Shown here piece by piece: positions 57,201-64,000 of a stretch of DNA of 64,000 bases. This DNA comes from Kluyveromyces lactis (taxonomy: Eukaryota > Ascomycota > Saccharomycetes > Saccharomycetales > Saccharomycetaceae). The DNA lies in the NCBI RefSeq assembly GCF_000002515.2, contig NC_006041.1:1860001-1924000 (forward strand), written 5' to 3'. Each line of letters opens with the position of its first letter. Position 1 is the stretch's first letter. Below the pieces are notes generated by a model. The model saw nothing but the letters and a program-made list of their open reading frames with translations. It was not told the origin of the DNA and searched no databases. The translations under genes were made by a program, and so were the position numbers.

Positions 57201-57266
57201 CCACCAGAGATGAAACATTCTTCTCCGACGCCTCAAGAGATTTTGCAACGTGCTCAGAAAAAGTGA
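54249..57266 (+). CDS. EAF1: Eaf1/Vid21, scaffold of the NuA4 histone acetyltransferase complex
   Basis: NuA4-specific scaffold that recruits the Esa1 acetyltransferase modules to chromatin. The 1005 residues (S. cerevisiae YDR359C 982) have an N-terminal helical region, a Ser/Gln-rich stretch at about 130-185, a conserved block (PYIIESIINNVSKEERKTFF), an HSA domain at about 396-440 (EEAKWMREDFRESLNYKIAM) that binds actin/Arp4, and an acidic variable insert (about 455-545). A SANT/Myb domain lies at about 685-740 (TIWLPEDDQELVKNINQYAY), and the C-terminal part is Gln- and Lys-rich. It ends near the convergent GGA gene. Confidence 0.95.
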   Translation: MSSASKGNATGSKSPEQLLEERRHLLVQLYCISQITELKNVENHERIGKEIEKFLDQHTLIKDKPIDINALPKFRPRDVSSDRKLNNRSKSSSPSEVKRELKKQRSKDVSPSGSEEHDVDTQTLPQSQTRVVPRVQSQQSIQQSSRQSMVQAQSSRQLQQQQLQKQRSVSPTQKLPITHNNVPPVVVQAHMEPKSVQYPETQSKPSTSGKRLLDEEQQDISENQISKRQRLDSGNLSNSTAARNAATMEIPPHPYSQMIDISQLHADPTPIGVKEPQPYIIESIINNVSKEERKTFFEDDINVKEAVYMITKENAPTKLAKGMPIQEIKYLSQTLPLLRLIPQSQKALTTDLINTALNERRITVVASRIEELRRLNLWSLRQPRKFIDPVTASQPVTHHNVLIEEAKWMREDFRESLNYKIAMCTQMAQAVMEFWTYGKVCCINCKSIPPPSKDIEDIASSQDMGTKISTVEPEQKDKESNTSPDQSNDDGSSKIAEDVEMSEDGVKSSTGLTDGSEAVEEKSENGIKEGDKETDKNSSEEPTIDIQKLLKRVNPKDEIVAPSLPVTSMEVYLAKKSSSPFRNYIDIKELSTLGAAISNSLPLYGLLDEKNLDSSRPLPFEPVSKAISPLDEDHFMKLVEKQFVDEEPSLVPLSKRRGMFYGNRRSHYLRPPNAPSLRYLKFRTPTIWLPEDDQELVKNINQYAYNWDLISSQMSNHHKREYVSNIERRTPWQCFERFVQLNEKFNIADMKGPKAHNAQIWLYEAHKLQQQQKRRISPLGVGSESIQRGHRRLRWASMFEAMRKCIKKRENAPRPNPSQPRKPFDVKNMSVPTPQEMSDLKAQRDEALRRDMQIKRAAKQRMQMAQLQQGKLPLTTASSPNLPMANNPNSKDSRIRSKQSTPQSAPPLGEKEKVTTQTPTQRNTKPANKREIIEGYAKKILFQKPNFTPELALMAAENIYRSLPLSDQQRKTVIYDNVAQPKVRPPEMKHSSPTPQEILQRAQKK

Positions 57267-57381
57267 ATACAATTAATAATATATAATCAGTTCATAATCA
57301 CAACATTGATTCAAGCAAAGAATTACGAATAATGAGTCCTTTTGTTATAATCATTATTTCAATATATATATGTATGTAAAT
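57267..57381. terminator. Convergent 3' region of EAF1 and GGA
   Basis: A 115-base spacer. AATATATATATGTATGTAAA at 57361-57380 and its complement contain TATATA/TATGTA efficiency elements that could serve both converging transcripts. Inferred from yeast 3'-end rules. Confidence 0.4.
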
Positions 57382-59127
57382 TCAAACATTTGGGAAAGTG
57401 TAAACAGCAGATTCCTCCTTTGGTACGCCGTTGGCTTTGTAGGATACTTTCCATTTCACTCTGAGTGGCTTTGGGGCATTCTTCACTGCGTTATCAATCC
57501 AACTTTTTTGATGGATTCCATCCTTTGCATAGGATGACAAAACAGTATTTGATTGTGGTAAAAGTCTCAATTGTTGGGCTTTAGGAACCGCTAGCATTAA
57601 TGTAAGGTCTGTAAGTTGCGAAATTGACACATTTGAAAAGAAAGAAGTCACCTTGATGGTGCTTTCTGATTCTCTAGAAATTGCAAATTCAAACTTCAAA
57701 ACATCTGACTGGTTTACAAGGAAACGGTCAGACACTATGGAAGGTTGAGTAGAATGTTGAACGGCTGGTGCTGAAAACTCACTCAATAAGTCATTGCTAT
57801 GAGTATCTTGTTGAGCTTGGACAGGTGATGGTGATGATAGATCACTCAACAGATCGAAATTTGAGTTGGTTGTGGTAGTTGTGGTAACAGGTACGGCAGG
57901 AGATGCATGAGCTGCTGTGTCCAAGGCTATGCTGCCCCCAAATCCAAAGTTGTTGTTGTTGTTGTTGTTGTCAGAGAAATTCAAGTCATTCAGACCGCTC
58001 AACAGGTCATCTTCTAAATTGTTTCTGGCAGCAGCAGCAGTAGAATTTGAAGAAGAACTTTTATTAACTTCTTCGTCATCAAAATCAATCAAATTTATTT
58101 CATTGGCTAACGCACCACCATTATTAACAGATGAGGAAATGTTATCGACATTAATTTGATTTGCTTCACCAGCATGTCCTGCTTTCAATAAATCATACTT
58201 TTGAACCAATTGGTTGACCGTATCATTGAACTTGAGTAAATCCTGGACAAATTCATCGTCATCGTGTTCTTCCTCGATAATTTTTTGGAATCTTGGCTGT
58301 GATGACCTTAAAGCATTATATAGTTCGACAATTGTTTCATTTTCTATATCTGGTGAGTCGTTGGTCCCTAACATTTCGTTCAACAAGTCTGCCTTACGTC
58401 TTAGTTTGGTTAATTCTTCATTTAAGATCTGCTTAGACTGAATCATGTTGTCTTCCTTGAATCCGGCCATGACCTTCATCAATTTGTTGGCTTCCCTCAA
58501 ATCTTCAGGTTTACCACGTCTTATCAATTCCTCCAATTTGGCAGCTTGAGCAATTTCTTGTTCTTTTTGAATTTCACTTGGAGTTTTCAAATGTTCGCTT
58601 GGTTTCAAAACAGCGAGATCCTCACTGTTGATTTTTGGGAAAGTGTAGCCTTTGTATTTCAATAGCCTATGCATGTCCCTAATATATCCCATATCTTCTT
58701 TATAAGCAGAGTGTTTGCAAATAGTTTGGTACCATTCCTCAATAGCAGTCAAGATTAGTCGTTGCACTTTACTAAAACGGACGGGTGGTCTCTCTGGGAA
58801 ACGCTTCACCAATTCGTTCAAGAATTCCTTCCTAGAAATCTGTAAATGGAATGGATACCCACAATTCTTGACCAGTACATCTAATAAACTCAACGCGAAG
58901 ATAGCTGTATGAGTATCTCTTGAGTTAATCAGTCTCACAATGGAAATTGCGGCTTCTCTCGGAGCAGCACCCTGCTTATCGTTGATATAGTCAGCAACAT
59001 CCAAATTCAAGGCCAAATCTGGCTCTGGAAGAGAAATACGACAAGCCCTCTGAATCTTTCTAGTTAATGGATCGGATTGCGGTTGCATCCGTCTCACTGG
59101 TCCTTCATCCAGATGAATAGACATCAT
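57382..59127 (-). CDS. GGA2: GGA clathrin adaptor (Gga1/Gga2 ancestor)
   Basis: Arf- and ubiquitin-binding monomeric clathrin adaptor for trans-Golgi to endosome transport. The 581 residues carry a VHS domain (about 25-160; RACRISLPEPDLALNLDVAD, KNCGYPFHLQISRKEFLNEL), a GAT domain (about 185-320; KPEDLREANKLMKVMAGFKE), a hinge with Ser/Asn/Thr runs including an Asn homopolymer near residues 385-393, acidic clathrin-box-like motifs (NLIDFDDEEV, DDLLSGLNDL), and a C-terminal GAE ear (about 465-581). S. cerevisiae has two duplicates, GGA1 (YDR358W) and GGA2 (YHR108W). One gene is present here, flanked by EAF1 and CNL1 (chromosome IV) and near CTM1 (chromosome VIII). ATGs at 59127 and 59124 are both possible starts. 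Confidence 0.95.
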   Translation of the reverse strand: MMSIHLDEGPVRRMQPQSDPLTRKIQRACRISLPEPDLALNLDVADYINDKQGAAPREAAISIVRLINSRDTHTAIFALSLLDVLVKNCGYPFHLQISRKEFLNELVKRFPERPPVRFSKVQRLILTAIEEWYQTICKHSAYKEDMGYIRDMHRLLKYKGYTFPKINSEDLAVLKPSEHLKTPSEIQKEQEIAQAAKLEELIRRGKPEDLREANKLMKVMAGFKEDNMIQSKQILNEELTKLRRKADLLNEMLGTNDSPDIENETIVELYNALRSSQPRFQKIIEEEHDDDEFVQDLLKFNDTVNQLVQKYDLLKAGHAGEANQINVDNISSSVNNGGALANEINLIDFDDEEVNKSSSSNSTAAAARNNLEDDLLSGLNDLNFSDNNNNNNNFGFGGSIALDTAAHASPAVPVTTTTTTNSNFDLLSDLSSPSPVQAQQDTHSNDLLSEFSAPAVQHSTQPSIVSDRFLVNQSDVLKFEFAISRESESTIKVTSFFSNVSISQLTDLTLMLAVPKAQQLRLLPQSNTVLSSYAKDGIHQKSWIDNAVKNAPKPLRVKWKVSYKANGVPKEESAVYTFPNV

Positions 59128-59563
59128 GTCGTGTTTTCACTTAGAAACAAAAAGGTGAAAGATCTATTCACGGATAAGAGTTCAAATCGATTGGAGTCCT
59201 ACCGTTTGAGCACTAGTAGTTGGCACTTTCTAATTGACCTAAGCAGAATGCGATGTAGAGCGTTGAATCCAGTAAGGTGAAAATATGTTCAGATTATGGA
59301 TGGTTGAGAAATTCTTTAACATATCTGAAGATGAATAAAGCCTTTACTTTATTTTTTTTCCTGTAACCAACATTTGGAAAGACCCCTTTTAAAGAAAGAT
59401 ATCAACAAAGAGTGGTTTATGAAACACTGAGAAGATATTCAGCAGAGGAAGACTACTCAAATGTCAGATTTGGTATTCATTAATGTGTTAATGTATCTGT
59501 CCTGAAGTCTGCCAATTCCGGATAGCTGGTAATAAACATACTTGAAGTAAAAGAGACAATGCT
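59128..59563. promoter_or_regulatory. Divergent promoter, GGA / CNL1
   Basis: A spacer of about 436 bases with a T-rich tract near 59345-59361. No known motif or gene was supported. Confidence 0.3.
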
Positions 59564-59938
59564 ATGATGAGTGAAAACATTACAGCAGTAGAACCTCAGG
59601 AAAACAATGATGTCGAAGCTGATAGTGACCCCTTCAATATCGACAAGCTAATTGTCGATTATGATTATTTATTGTACAAGATTCAAGATGAATTGGAGTC
59701 GATCCAATTAAAGACGTTAGAGATATGTCAAAAACAGAATGAAATAGTTGAACATGGTATCATAGAGGAAGTCATTGATGGAAATATTGGGATGGCGAAG
59801 GATCTTTTACAGAAATGTGATGATTTGGAGAAGCATTATGATCAATTGGATGCGGTTGAAGGCATTGTTGTATCATTCAAAAGCCGATTAAAAGGGGTAA
59901 TAACACAATATAAAAAATATATAGATACGAAGAAGTGA
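59564..59938 (+). CDS. CNL1: Cnl1, BLOC-1 complex subunit
   Basis: Small coiled-coil subunit of the yeast BLOC-1 complex on endosomes, which tethers the Rab5 GAP Msb3. The 124 residues (S. cerevisiae YDR357C 122) share the conserved [20 protein letters not shown], a helical run [20 protein letters not shown] and [20 protein letters not shown]. The N-terminal 20 residues are acidic and unstructured. Adjacent ATGs at 59564 and 59567 are alternative starts. It is flanked by GGA and SPC110 exactly as YDR357C is. Confidence 0.93.
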   Translation: MMSENITAVEPQENNDVEADSDPFNIDKLIVDYDYLLYKIQDELESIQLKTLEICQKQNEIVEHGIIEEVIDGNIGMAKDLLQKCDDLEKHYDQLDAVEGIVVSFKSRLKGVITQYKKYIDTKK

Positions 59939-60039
59939 ATATATGTTACGAAGGCTTTTGCATTGTAGATCAATTAACTTCATTATGTTTGGTGGCTGAA
60001 TAATGCATTAAGCTTCCGATTGAGAAATCCGAAAGATGA

Positions 60040-62616
60040 TTACCAAGAGATGTTGTCTTGATTCAGAACAATTTTCCTTTTCAAATAATCTAACCTCTGT
60101 CTATCCCATCTGCGAGCTTCAATTGTAGTCTTCATTCTGATGCATGAAAGGACCAGAAGTGCCACGGTCTTGAATTTTATCTTTTGATGAGAGAATCGCA
60201 TATTGTGGAATGGTATATCTGCATATGGGTTGTAAACTGGTACTTCGTTCTGTAACTTCAGAATGTCTAATTTGACGTGTTGAGAACTTGCCCTTAAGAC
60301 ACGGTTTAGATATTGGTTCATTGTCTTCAAGTCATTATTTTGTTTAACTTCATTGGCATACTTTAAGCGGTAATAATCAATCTCATCCTTTAGGGTTCCC
60401 TTCTCAGTAGTTTTTGAGAAGACCTCTGCTGTGGAATTTGGATTTGCCTTCTGTTTCAATAAACTCTTCTGCAACTCCAAATTTTCGTCTTGGAGTGACT
60501 TCAACTCCCCCAAAAATTTGTCCTTCATGGATTGATATTTGGAATACCATTTATTGTTCAGAATATCTTTCGCATCTTCTGAGTTTTCTGCTTGTTTTGA
60601 CGCGTCTTTCAGTTTCACGAATTCTTTAGTGATGAATTCCAATCTTGATTGATTCTTTTTCAATTCTTCTTTGTAATCATCTTTGTGACTCCTGACTTTT
60701 GAAAGTTCATTCAATAAAGAGTTCTTTTCGGTTAACAAACTGTTAAATCTTGATTGTAGCTGTAAGATTTCTTTGTCTTTTTCATTCAGAATATTGGACA
60801 GTTGGCCGGATTGATCTTTGCCCTCTTGTAAAAGCTCCTCATTTGAACGTCGTATCGTTTCATACTTTCTTCTCCACATGGCTAGTTCTTTTTCTTTGGT
60901 ATCCTTAATTGAGTTTAGTTCCATCTGCAACAATGATATCCTGTTCTGCAATTTACTTTTTTCTTCGAGAACATCTGTGGGAAGATCAGGGTTTACTTGC
61001 TTACGCAACTTTTGAATCTCTTCCTTATGATTTTCCTTGAGCTTGGAAACGTTAGATGTTACATCTTGCAATTCATGTTCCAAGTCTTTCACTGTTGAAC
61101 GAAGCGCCCGAATTTCGTTGTTCTTTCTTTGAATGTCAACCTCGACCGATTTTTTTGAAGGAGATTGTCTTATCAAATTATCTAATCTTCTCGACAAAGA
61201 GTTGTTTTCAGTTTTCAATATGTCATTACTCTTTCTCATTTCAAGTAGTTCTTGTCTCATTGCTTCCACTTCACTTGAAGTATATGGTAATTGTTTTCTT
61301 AGCAATTCACTGACTTTTTCTTTATGTTTATCTTGTGAAGCATGTAACTCTTCTTGGCAAGAATTGAGTTGATCTTCGAGAGATTTTACAGTTTGTTTGA
61401 GATCTTTTTCAGAAAACTTAAGTGATTTATTAGTTTCGAGCAACCTTAGTCTTTCAGAAGATAATTCATTGAGTCTCTTAACTGCTTCAGAGTCACTCGA
61501 TGATAGATTTTCAGTCAATTGTTTTATCTGTTGATCTTTATGAGTGATTATCTTTTGGTGGGTCTCCCTTATTGAGGACAGTTCCTCTTGTAATAAAGAT
61601 ACTTCTCTCTCCAATGATTGTCTCTGGTGTTCATTTCTCTGTAGTTGGGCTTCAAGATTTCTGATTGCTTCATTTTTAGAATCAAGCGTTGATTGAAGAT
61701 CTAATAAACTACCGCTTTGATGATCAAACTCTTGAAGCTGAGATGTAAGCCATTTAATTTTTTCCTTTAAATCAGAACATTCTCTTTCCTTAGAAGTCAG
61801 TGAAGTACTGGTCTCGTTGATCTTACTTTGAAGAAGGTCAACCTGCATTCCATGTTGGCATTCCTTTTCAGTCTGTTCAGTTCTCATATTGAAAATTTTA
61901 TTTTCTAAGGACTTGATTGTATCTTTAAGCTGTTGCAACTGTGCATCCGTATCAATTAGGTTCTCTTTCGTCGAGCGTAATTCTTCCTTCAGCTTATCAT
62001 TCGATTCTTTAAGCTTTGCTATATCTTCATGTTCATCATTCTGATCCTCTATTCTATCACATTGTTTTTGCAAAGCCGTATAGTCGAGATTCAACTGTCG
62101 ATACCTTACTTTCAAGTCATCAAGTTCATCTAAAATCTCTAAATTCTTCACAATCTCACCATCATCAGAAATGTTGTTCAAAAACTTCAACAAACTGGTG
62201 CATTTAATCCGTAAATTATAATTTTCCATCTGCAATTTCTTCAAACTGCTCTCCGTTTCTTTCAACGGATTAGAAGTCAGGTTTTCAGTAGTTTCTTGAT
62301 CCTTGATAAGTAAATCATCCACCAAATTCTTTCTTGAGTTCGGCCTACGTTCTTGAATGATGCCCTCTGGTACAGTCTCGTCAAAAGAGGTATCATTGAA
62401 AAGCCTTGTAGAACTAAATGTCTCATCTACTACACTAGGATTACGTACCCTTTTCCTCTCAGCAGGAAGATCACTGCCAGATTCAAGTGACCTTTTTAAT
62501 CCGTTTTCCTTCAGTAGATCAATACCTTCCTTACGCTTTTCCTCCGCATATCCGATAGGAGTAAACTCGTACTTTTTCAGCTTACCTGCATGTGGTGTTT
62601 CCATCACAGAAGACAT
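60040..62616 (-). CDS. SPC110: Spc110, inner-plaque spindle pole body protein (pericentrin-like)
   Basis: Connects the central plaque of the spindle pole body to the gamma-tubulin complex on its nuclear side. The 858 residues (S. cerevisiae YDR356W 944) have an N-terminus with LKKYEFTPIGYAEEKRKEG, the gamma-tubulin-complex binding CM1-like motif region (RKNLVDDLLIKDQETTENLT) and Thr/Ser-rich phosphorylation targets. A heptad coiled coil runs from about 125 to 770. The C-terminal PACT/calmodulin-binding segment contains KFKTVALLVLSCIRMKTTIE and ends NISW (RISW in S. cerevisiae). The termini are the best conserved parts; the rod is shorter. An MCB element lies at 62744-62749. Confidence 0.96.
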   Translation of the reverse strand: MSSVMETPHAGKLKKYEFTPIGYAEEKRKEGIDLLKENGLKRSLESGSDLPAERKRVRNPSVVDETFSSTRLFNDTSFDETVPEGIIQERRPNSRKNLVDDLLIKDQETTENLTSNPLKETESSLKKLQMENYNLRIKCTSLLKFLNNISDDGEIVKNLEILDELDDLKVRYRQLNLDYTALQKQCDRIEDQNDEHEDIAKLKESNDKLKEELRSTKENLIDTDAQLQQLKDTIKSLENKIFNMRTEQTEKECQHGMQVDLLQSKINETSTSLTSKERECSDLKEKIKWLTSQLQEFDHQSGSLLDLQSTLDSKNEAIRNLEAQLQRNEHQRQSLEREVSLLQEELSSIRETHQKIITHKDQQIKQLTENLSSSDSEAVKRLNELSSERLRLLETNKSLKFSEKDLKQTVKSLEDQLNSCQEELHASQDKHKEKVSELLRKQLPYTSSEVEAMRQELLEMRKSNDILKTENNSLSRRLDNLIRQSPSKKSVEVDIQRKNNEIRALRSTVKDLEHELQDVTSNVSKLKENHKEEIQKLRKQVNPDLPTDVLEEKSKLQNRISLLQMELNSIKDTKEKELAMWRRKYETIRRSNEELLQEGKDQSGQLSNILNEKDKEILQLQSRFNSLLTEKNSLLNELSKVRSHKDDYKEELKKNQSRLEFITKEFVKLKDASKQAENSEDAKDILNNKWYSKYQSMKDKFLGELKSLQDENLELQKSLLKQKANPNSTAEVFSKTTEKGTLKDEIDYYRLKYANEVKQNNDLKTMNQYLNRVLRASSQHVKLDILKLQNEVPVYNPYADIPFHNMRFSHQKIKFKTVALLVLSCIRMKTTIEARRWDRQRLDYLKRKIVLNQDNISW

Positions 62617-63102
62617 ATCATATGTACGCTAGTCCAGTGGTTGAAATGTACACCTTGAACATGTGTTACTCTGACCCTGTTCTGTTTACTTTTCGTTTGT
62701 TTATGATTTGGGAATCTTTTGATATTTGTGTAAAAGCTAAAGAACGCGTCATTTACCCGGCCAATATAAACTGTCCGATGACAGGCGCTAATGCAACATA
62801 CCATTATGAACAGAACGCACTCGAACTCTATTATAGGTGCTATGTATTAAGTAACGTCCACGCTTTCTCCATAAGTTGATATACCTGCCCGTATCGAACA
62901 TCTTACGGTAGTTTTGTCTTACGTTGAAACTTGAAAGAACTGGAACAATGAAGTTGGCTTTGATGTTTACTGAACTTTGGGAACTCAGATTGAAATTTAA
63001 CCTCCAAATTGTAAAACCGTTGAATACCACTAAGATGATTCTAATTAACTACCTTGGATCTATGCTTGGACTTTTCAACATTAATAATGCATATCTATCA
63101 AA
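62617..63102 (-). promoter_or_regulatory. SPC110 promoter region and EFM2 3' end; synteny junction
   Basis: Spacer of 486 bases. It holds an MCB (62744-62749) beside a Reb1-like TTACCCGG (62753-62760). SPC110 belongs to the YDR356-related block, while EFM2 (YBR271W) is from S. cerevisiae chromosome II, so a breakpoint relative to S. cerevisiae is likely here. No RNA gene is seen. Confidence 0.5.
62744..62749. promoter_or_regulatory. MluI cell-cycle box upstream of SPC110
   Basis: ACGCGT, the MBF target for G1/S transcription, lies about 130 bases upstream of the SPC110 ATG. S. cerevisiae spindle pole body duplication genes, SPC110 included, are reported to be under MCB-type control. Confidence 0.6.
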
Positions 63103-64000
63103 TTATAATGTATGTAGTCGCGTTATTTCCTTATATAAGTAATCCACGTCGCCCCAATCGTCCTTTCCCTTCTCTTGAACCTCAGCGATGACATTGAGAT
63201 CATTCTCTTCGAGTAGTTTCCATAGAAGTTCGCGTTCTGATTCATATTTGGGTCTAATTGGTATTTGTAAGTATACTTTTCCGTTTTCCGAGAGAAATTT
63301 TACGATCATATCCACAAGCCATATAGGATGTTGTGGGGAATATATCGGATCTGCTATTACTATGGTATCGAAAGGTTCATTTCCATATTTCTCGGTGAAT
63401 GACAATGGATCAGTCCAGTCAAGCACATCTGCGGTGACATCGTTTAAATTGTTCAGTCTGACATTGTATTGCAAGTTCGGCAAAATCTCTGGAAGATCGG
63501 TTAAAAATATTACAGAATCGCCGTTGATTGAGTGTGTCAATGCATATGAAATTCCCACTAATCCGGTGCCGGATCCCAATTCTAATACTCTTTTTCCAGC
63601 TGGTATACCGATTATCTTTTGTGACAACATAAGGGAAGATCCCCAAGTCTTCAATCCAAGGTTGTCCGATGTCAAAGCTGGCTCGTACAATTTAATTGAA
63701 GTATCCAAGCCTTCCAGCTTAAACGTTCGGGTCATGGAGGGCTGTGCAGTTCTACCGCAACGCTCAGAGATCCTCGAACTAGCTTGTTGTAAAATCTGAT
63801 TAGCGAGCTCATTGGAGCTAGTTTCATATTTCGATAAGATAGTTGTGAAATAGTTCAAGAGTTCTGATTCGGATGATCGATTATGGTAAAGTGCAGGTAT
63901 TTTTGTGCAAAGATCTGAGTACGATCGTAGTAAATTATTGATCCATTGTTCGTAATACTTTAGTGTGAGCTGTAGCATAGATTCTGTCACCCCTTTCTCA
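63103..64000 (-). CDS. EFM2: Efm2, elongation factor lysine methyltransferase (C-terminal part, cut by window edge)
   Basis: Class I S-adenosylmethionine methyltransferase of the METTL21-like family. In S. cerevisiae Efm2 (YBR271W, 419 residues) modifies lysines of eEF2 and eEF3. About 298 C-terminal residues are visible. There is no stop or convincing ATG before the right edge, so the gene continues beyond it. Seen: the family segment SRISERCGRTAQPSMTRTFK, LTSDNLGLKTWGSSLMLSQK, SAM motif I RVLELGSGTGLVGISYAL, the acidic LTDLPEILPNL, and the catalytic-side motif DTIVIADPIYSPQHPIWLVD. The C-terminal DDWGDVDYLYKEI matches the yeast protein well. Confidence 0.92.
   Translation of the reverse strand, partial: EKGVTESMLQLTLKYYEQWINNLLRSYSDLCTKIPALYHNRSSESELLNYFTTILSKYETSSNELANQILQQASSRISERCGRTAQPSMTRTFKLEGLDTSIKLYEPALTSDNLGLKTWGSSLMLSQKIIGIPAGKRVLELGSGTGLVGISYALTHSINGDSVIFLTDLPEILPNLQYNVRLNNLNDVTADVLDWTDPLSFTEKYGNEPFDTIVIADPIYSPQHPIWLVDMIVKFLSENGKVYLQIPIRPKYESERELLWKLLEENDLNVIAEVQEKGKDDWGDVDYLYKEITRLHTL

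Noticed and set aside
63188-63799. Plus-strand frame of 203 codons
   Set aside because: Antisense to the EFM2 methyltransferase core, which has clear conserved motifs on the other strand.
1-64000. Ty-type retrotransposon, LTR, DNA transposon, killer-plasmid or viral remnants
   Set aside because: No reverse transcriptase, integrase, transposase or capsid-like reading frame and no long terminal repeats were seen on either strand.

Overview
This window is nuclear chromosomal DNA of a budding yeast of the family Saccharomycetaceae. It is AT-rich, densely packed and nearly intron-free. Almost every long reading frame can be recognised by close similarity to a named Saccharomyces cerevisiae protein. 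Neighbouring genes alternate between two S. cerevisiae chromosomes, for example ESF1/CDC40/SEM1/ESC2 (chromosome IV) with RIO1/RTC5/RPT5/RPO31 (XV), then TFC6/BCP1/EAF1/CNL1/SPC110 (IV) with APE4/UBA4/ERP5/CTM1 (VIII). That interleaving is the mark of a lineage that did not pass through the yeast whole-genome duplication. Kluyveromyces is my best guess, but Lachancea, Torulaspora or Zygosaccharomyces cannot be excluded from sequence reading alone.

Layout. Block 1 (1-9524): CDC27, a BOI1/BOI2 homolog, an unrecognised gene at the position of SPR6, and YBL086C. Block 2 (about 10150-24723): an HXT14-like sugar transporter, RTC1, the YNL320W hydrolase, CDC33 (eIF4E), VNX1, KRE1 and ARG8, which interleaves S. 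cerevisiae YNL318-322 and YOL138-140. Block 3 (25338-62616): KEI1 (two exons), RIO1, RTC5, ESF1, CDC40, RPT5, SEM1, RPO31, ESC2, APE4, YHR112C, TFC6, UBA4, ERP5, CTM1, BCP1, EAF1, a GGA adaptor, CNL1 and SPC110. Block 4: the C-terminal part of EFM2, running off the right edge.

The genes are housekeeping genes and mostly act independently. Some share a process: RIO1, ESF1 and BCP1 in ribosome production, RPO31 and TFC6 in RNA polymerase III transcription, RPT5 and SEM1 in the 26S proteasome. Promoters carry recognisable yeast motifs that fit these roles: PAC boxes at RIO1, ESF1, BCP1 and RPO31, Rpn4-type PACE sites at RPT5 and SEM1, a Gcn4 site upstream of ARG8, paired Cbf1 sites at the sulfur-metabolism gene YHR112C, and an MCB at SPC110. 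Reb1-like and Cbf1-like motifs recur in many of the intergenic stretches.

I found no transposon, LTR, rRNA, CRISPR array, convincing tRNA, centromere or viral sequence. I also found no evidence for a wholly new biological system. The points most worth checking are the gene in the SPR6 position, the six-codon first exon of KEI1, the adjacent co-regulated proteasome genes, and the synteny junctions.
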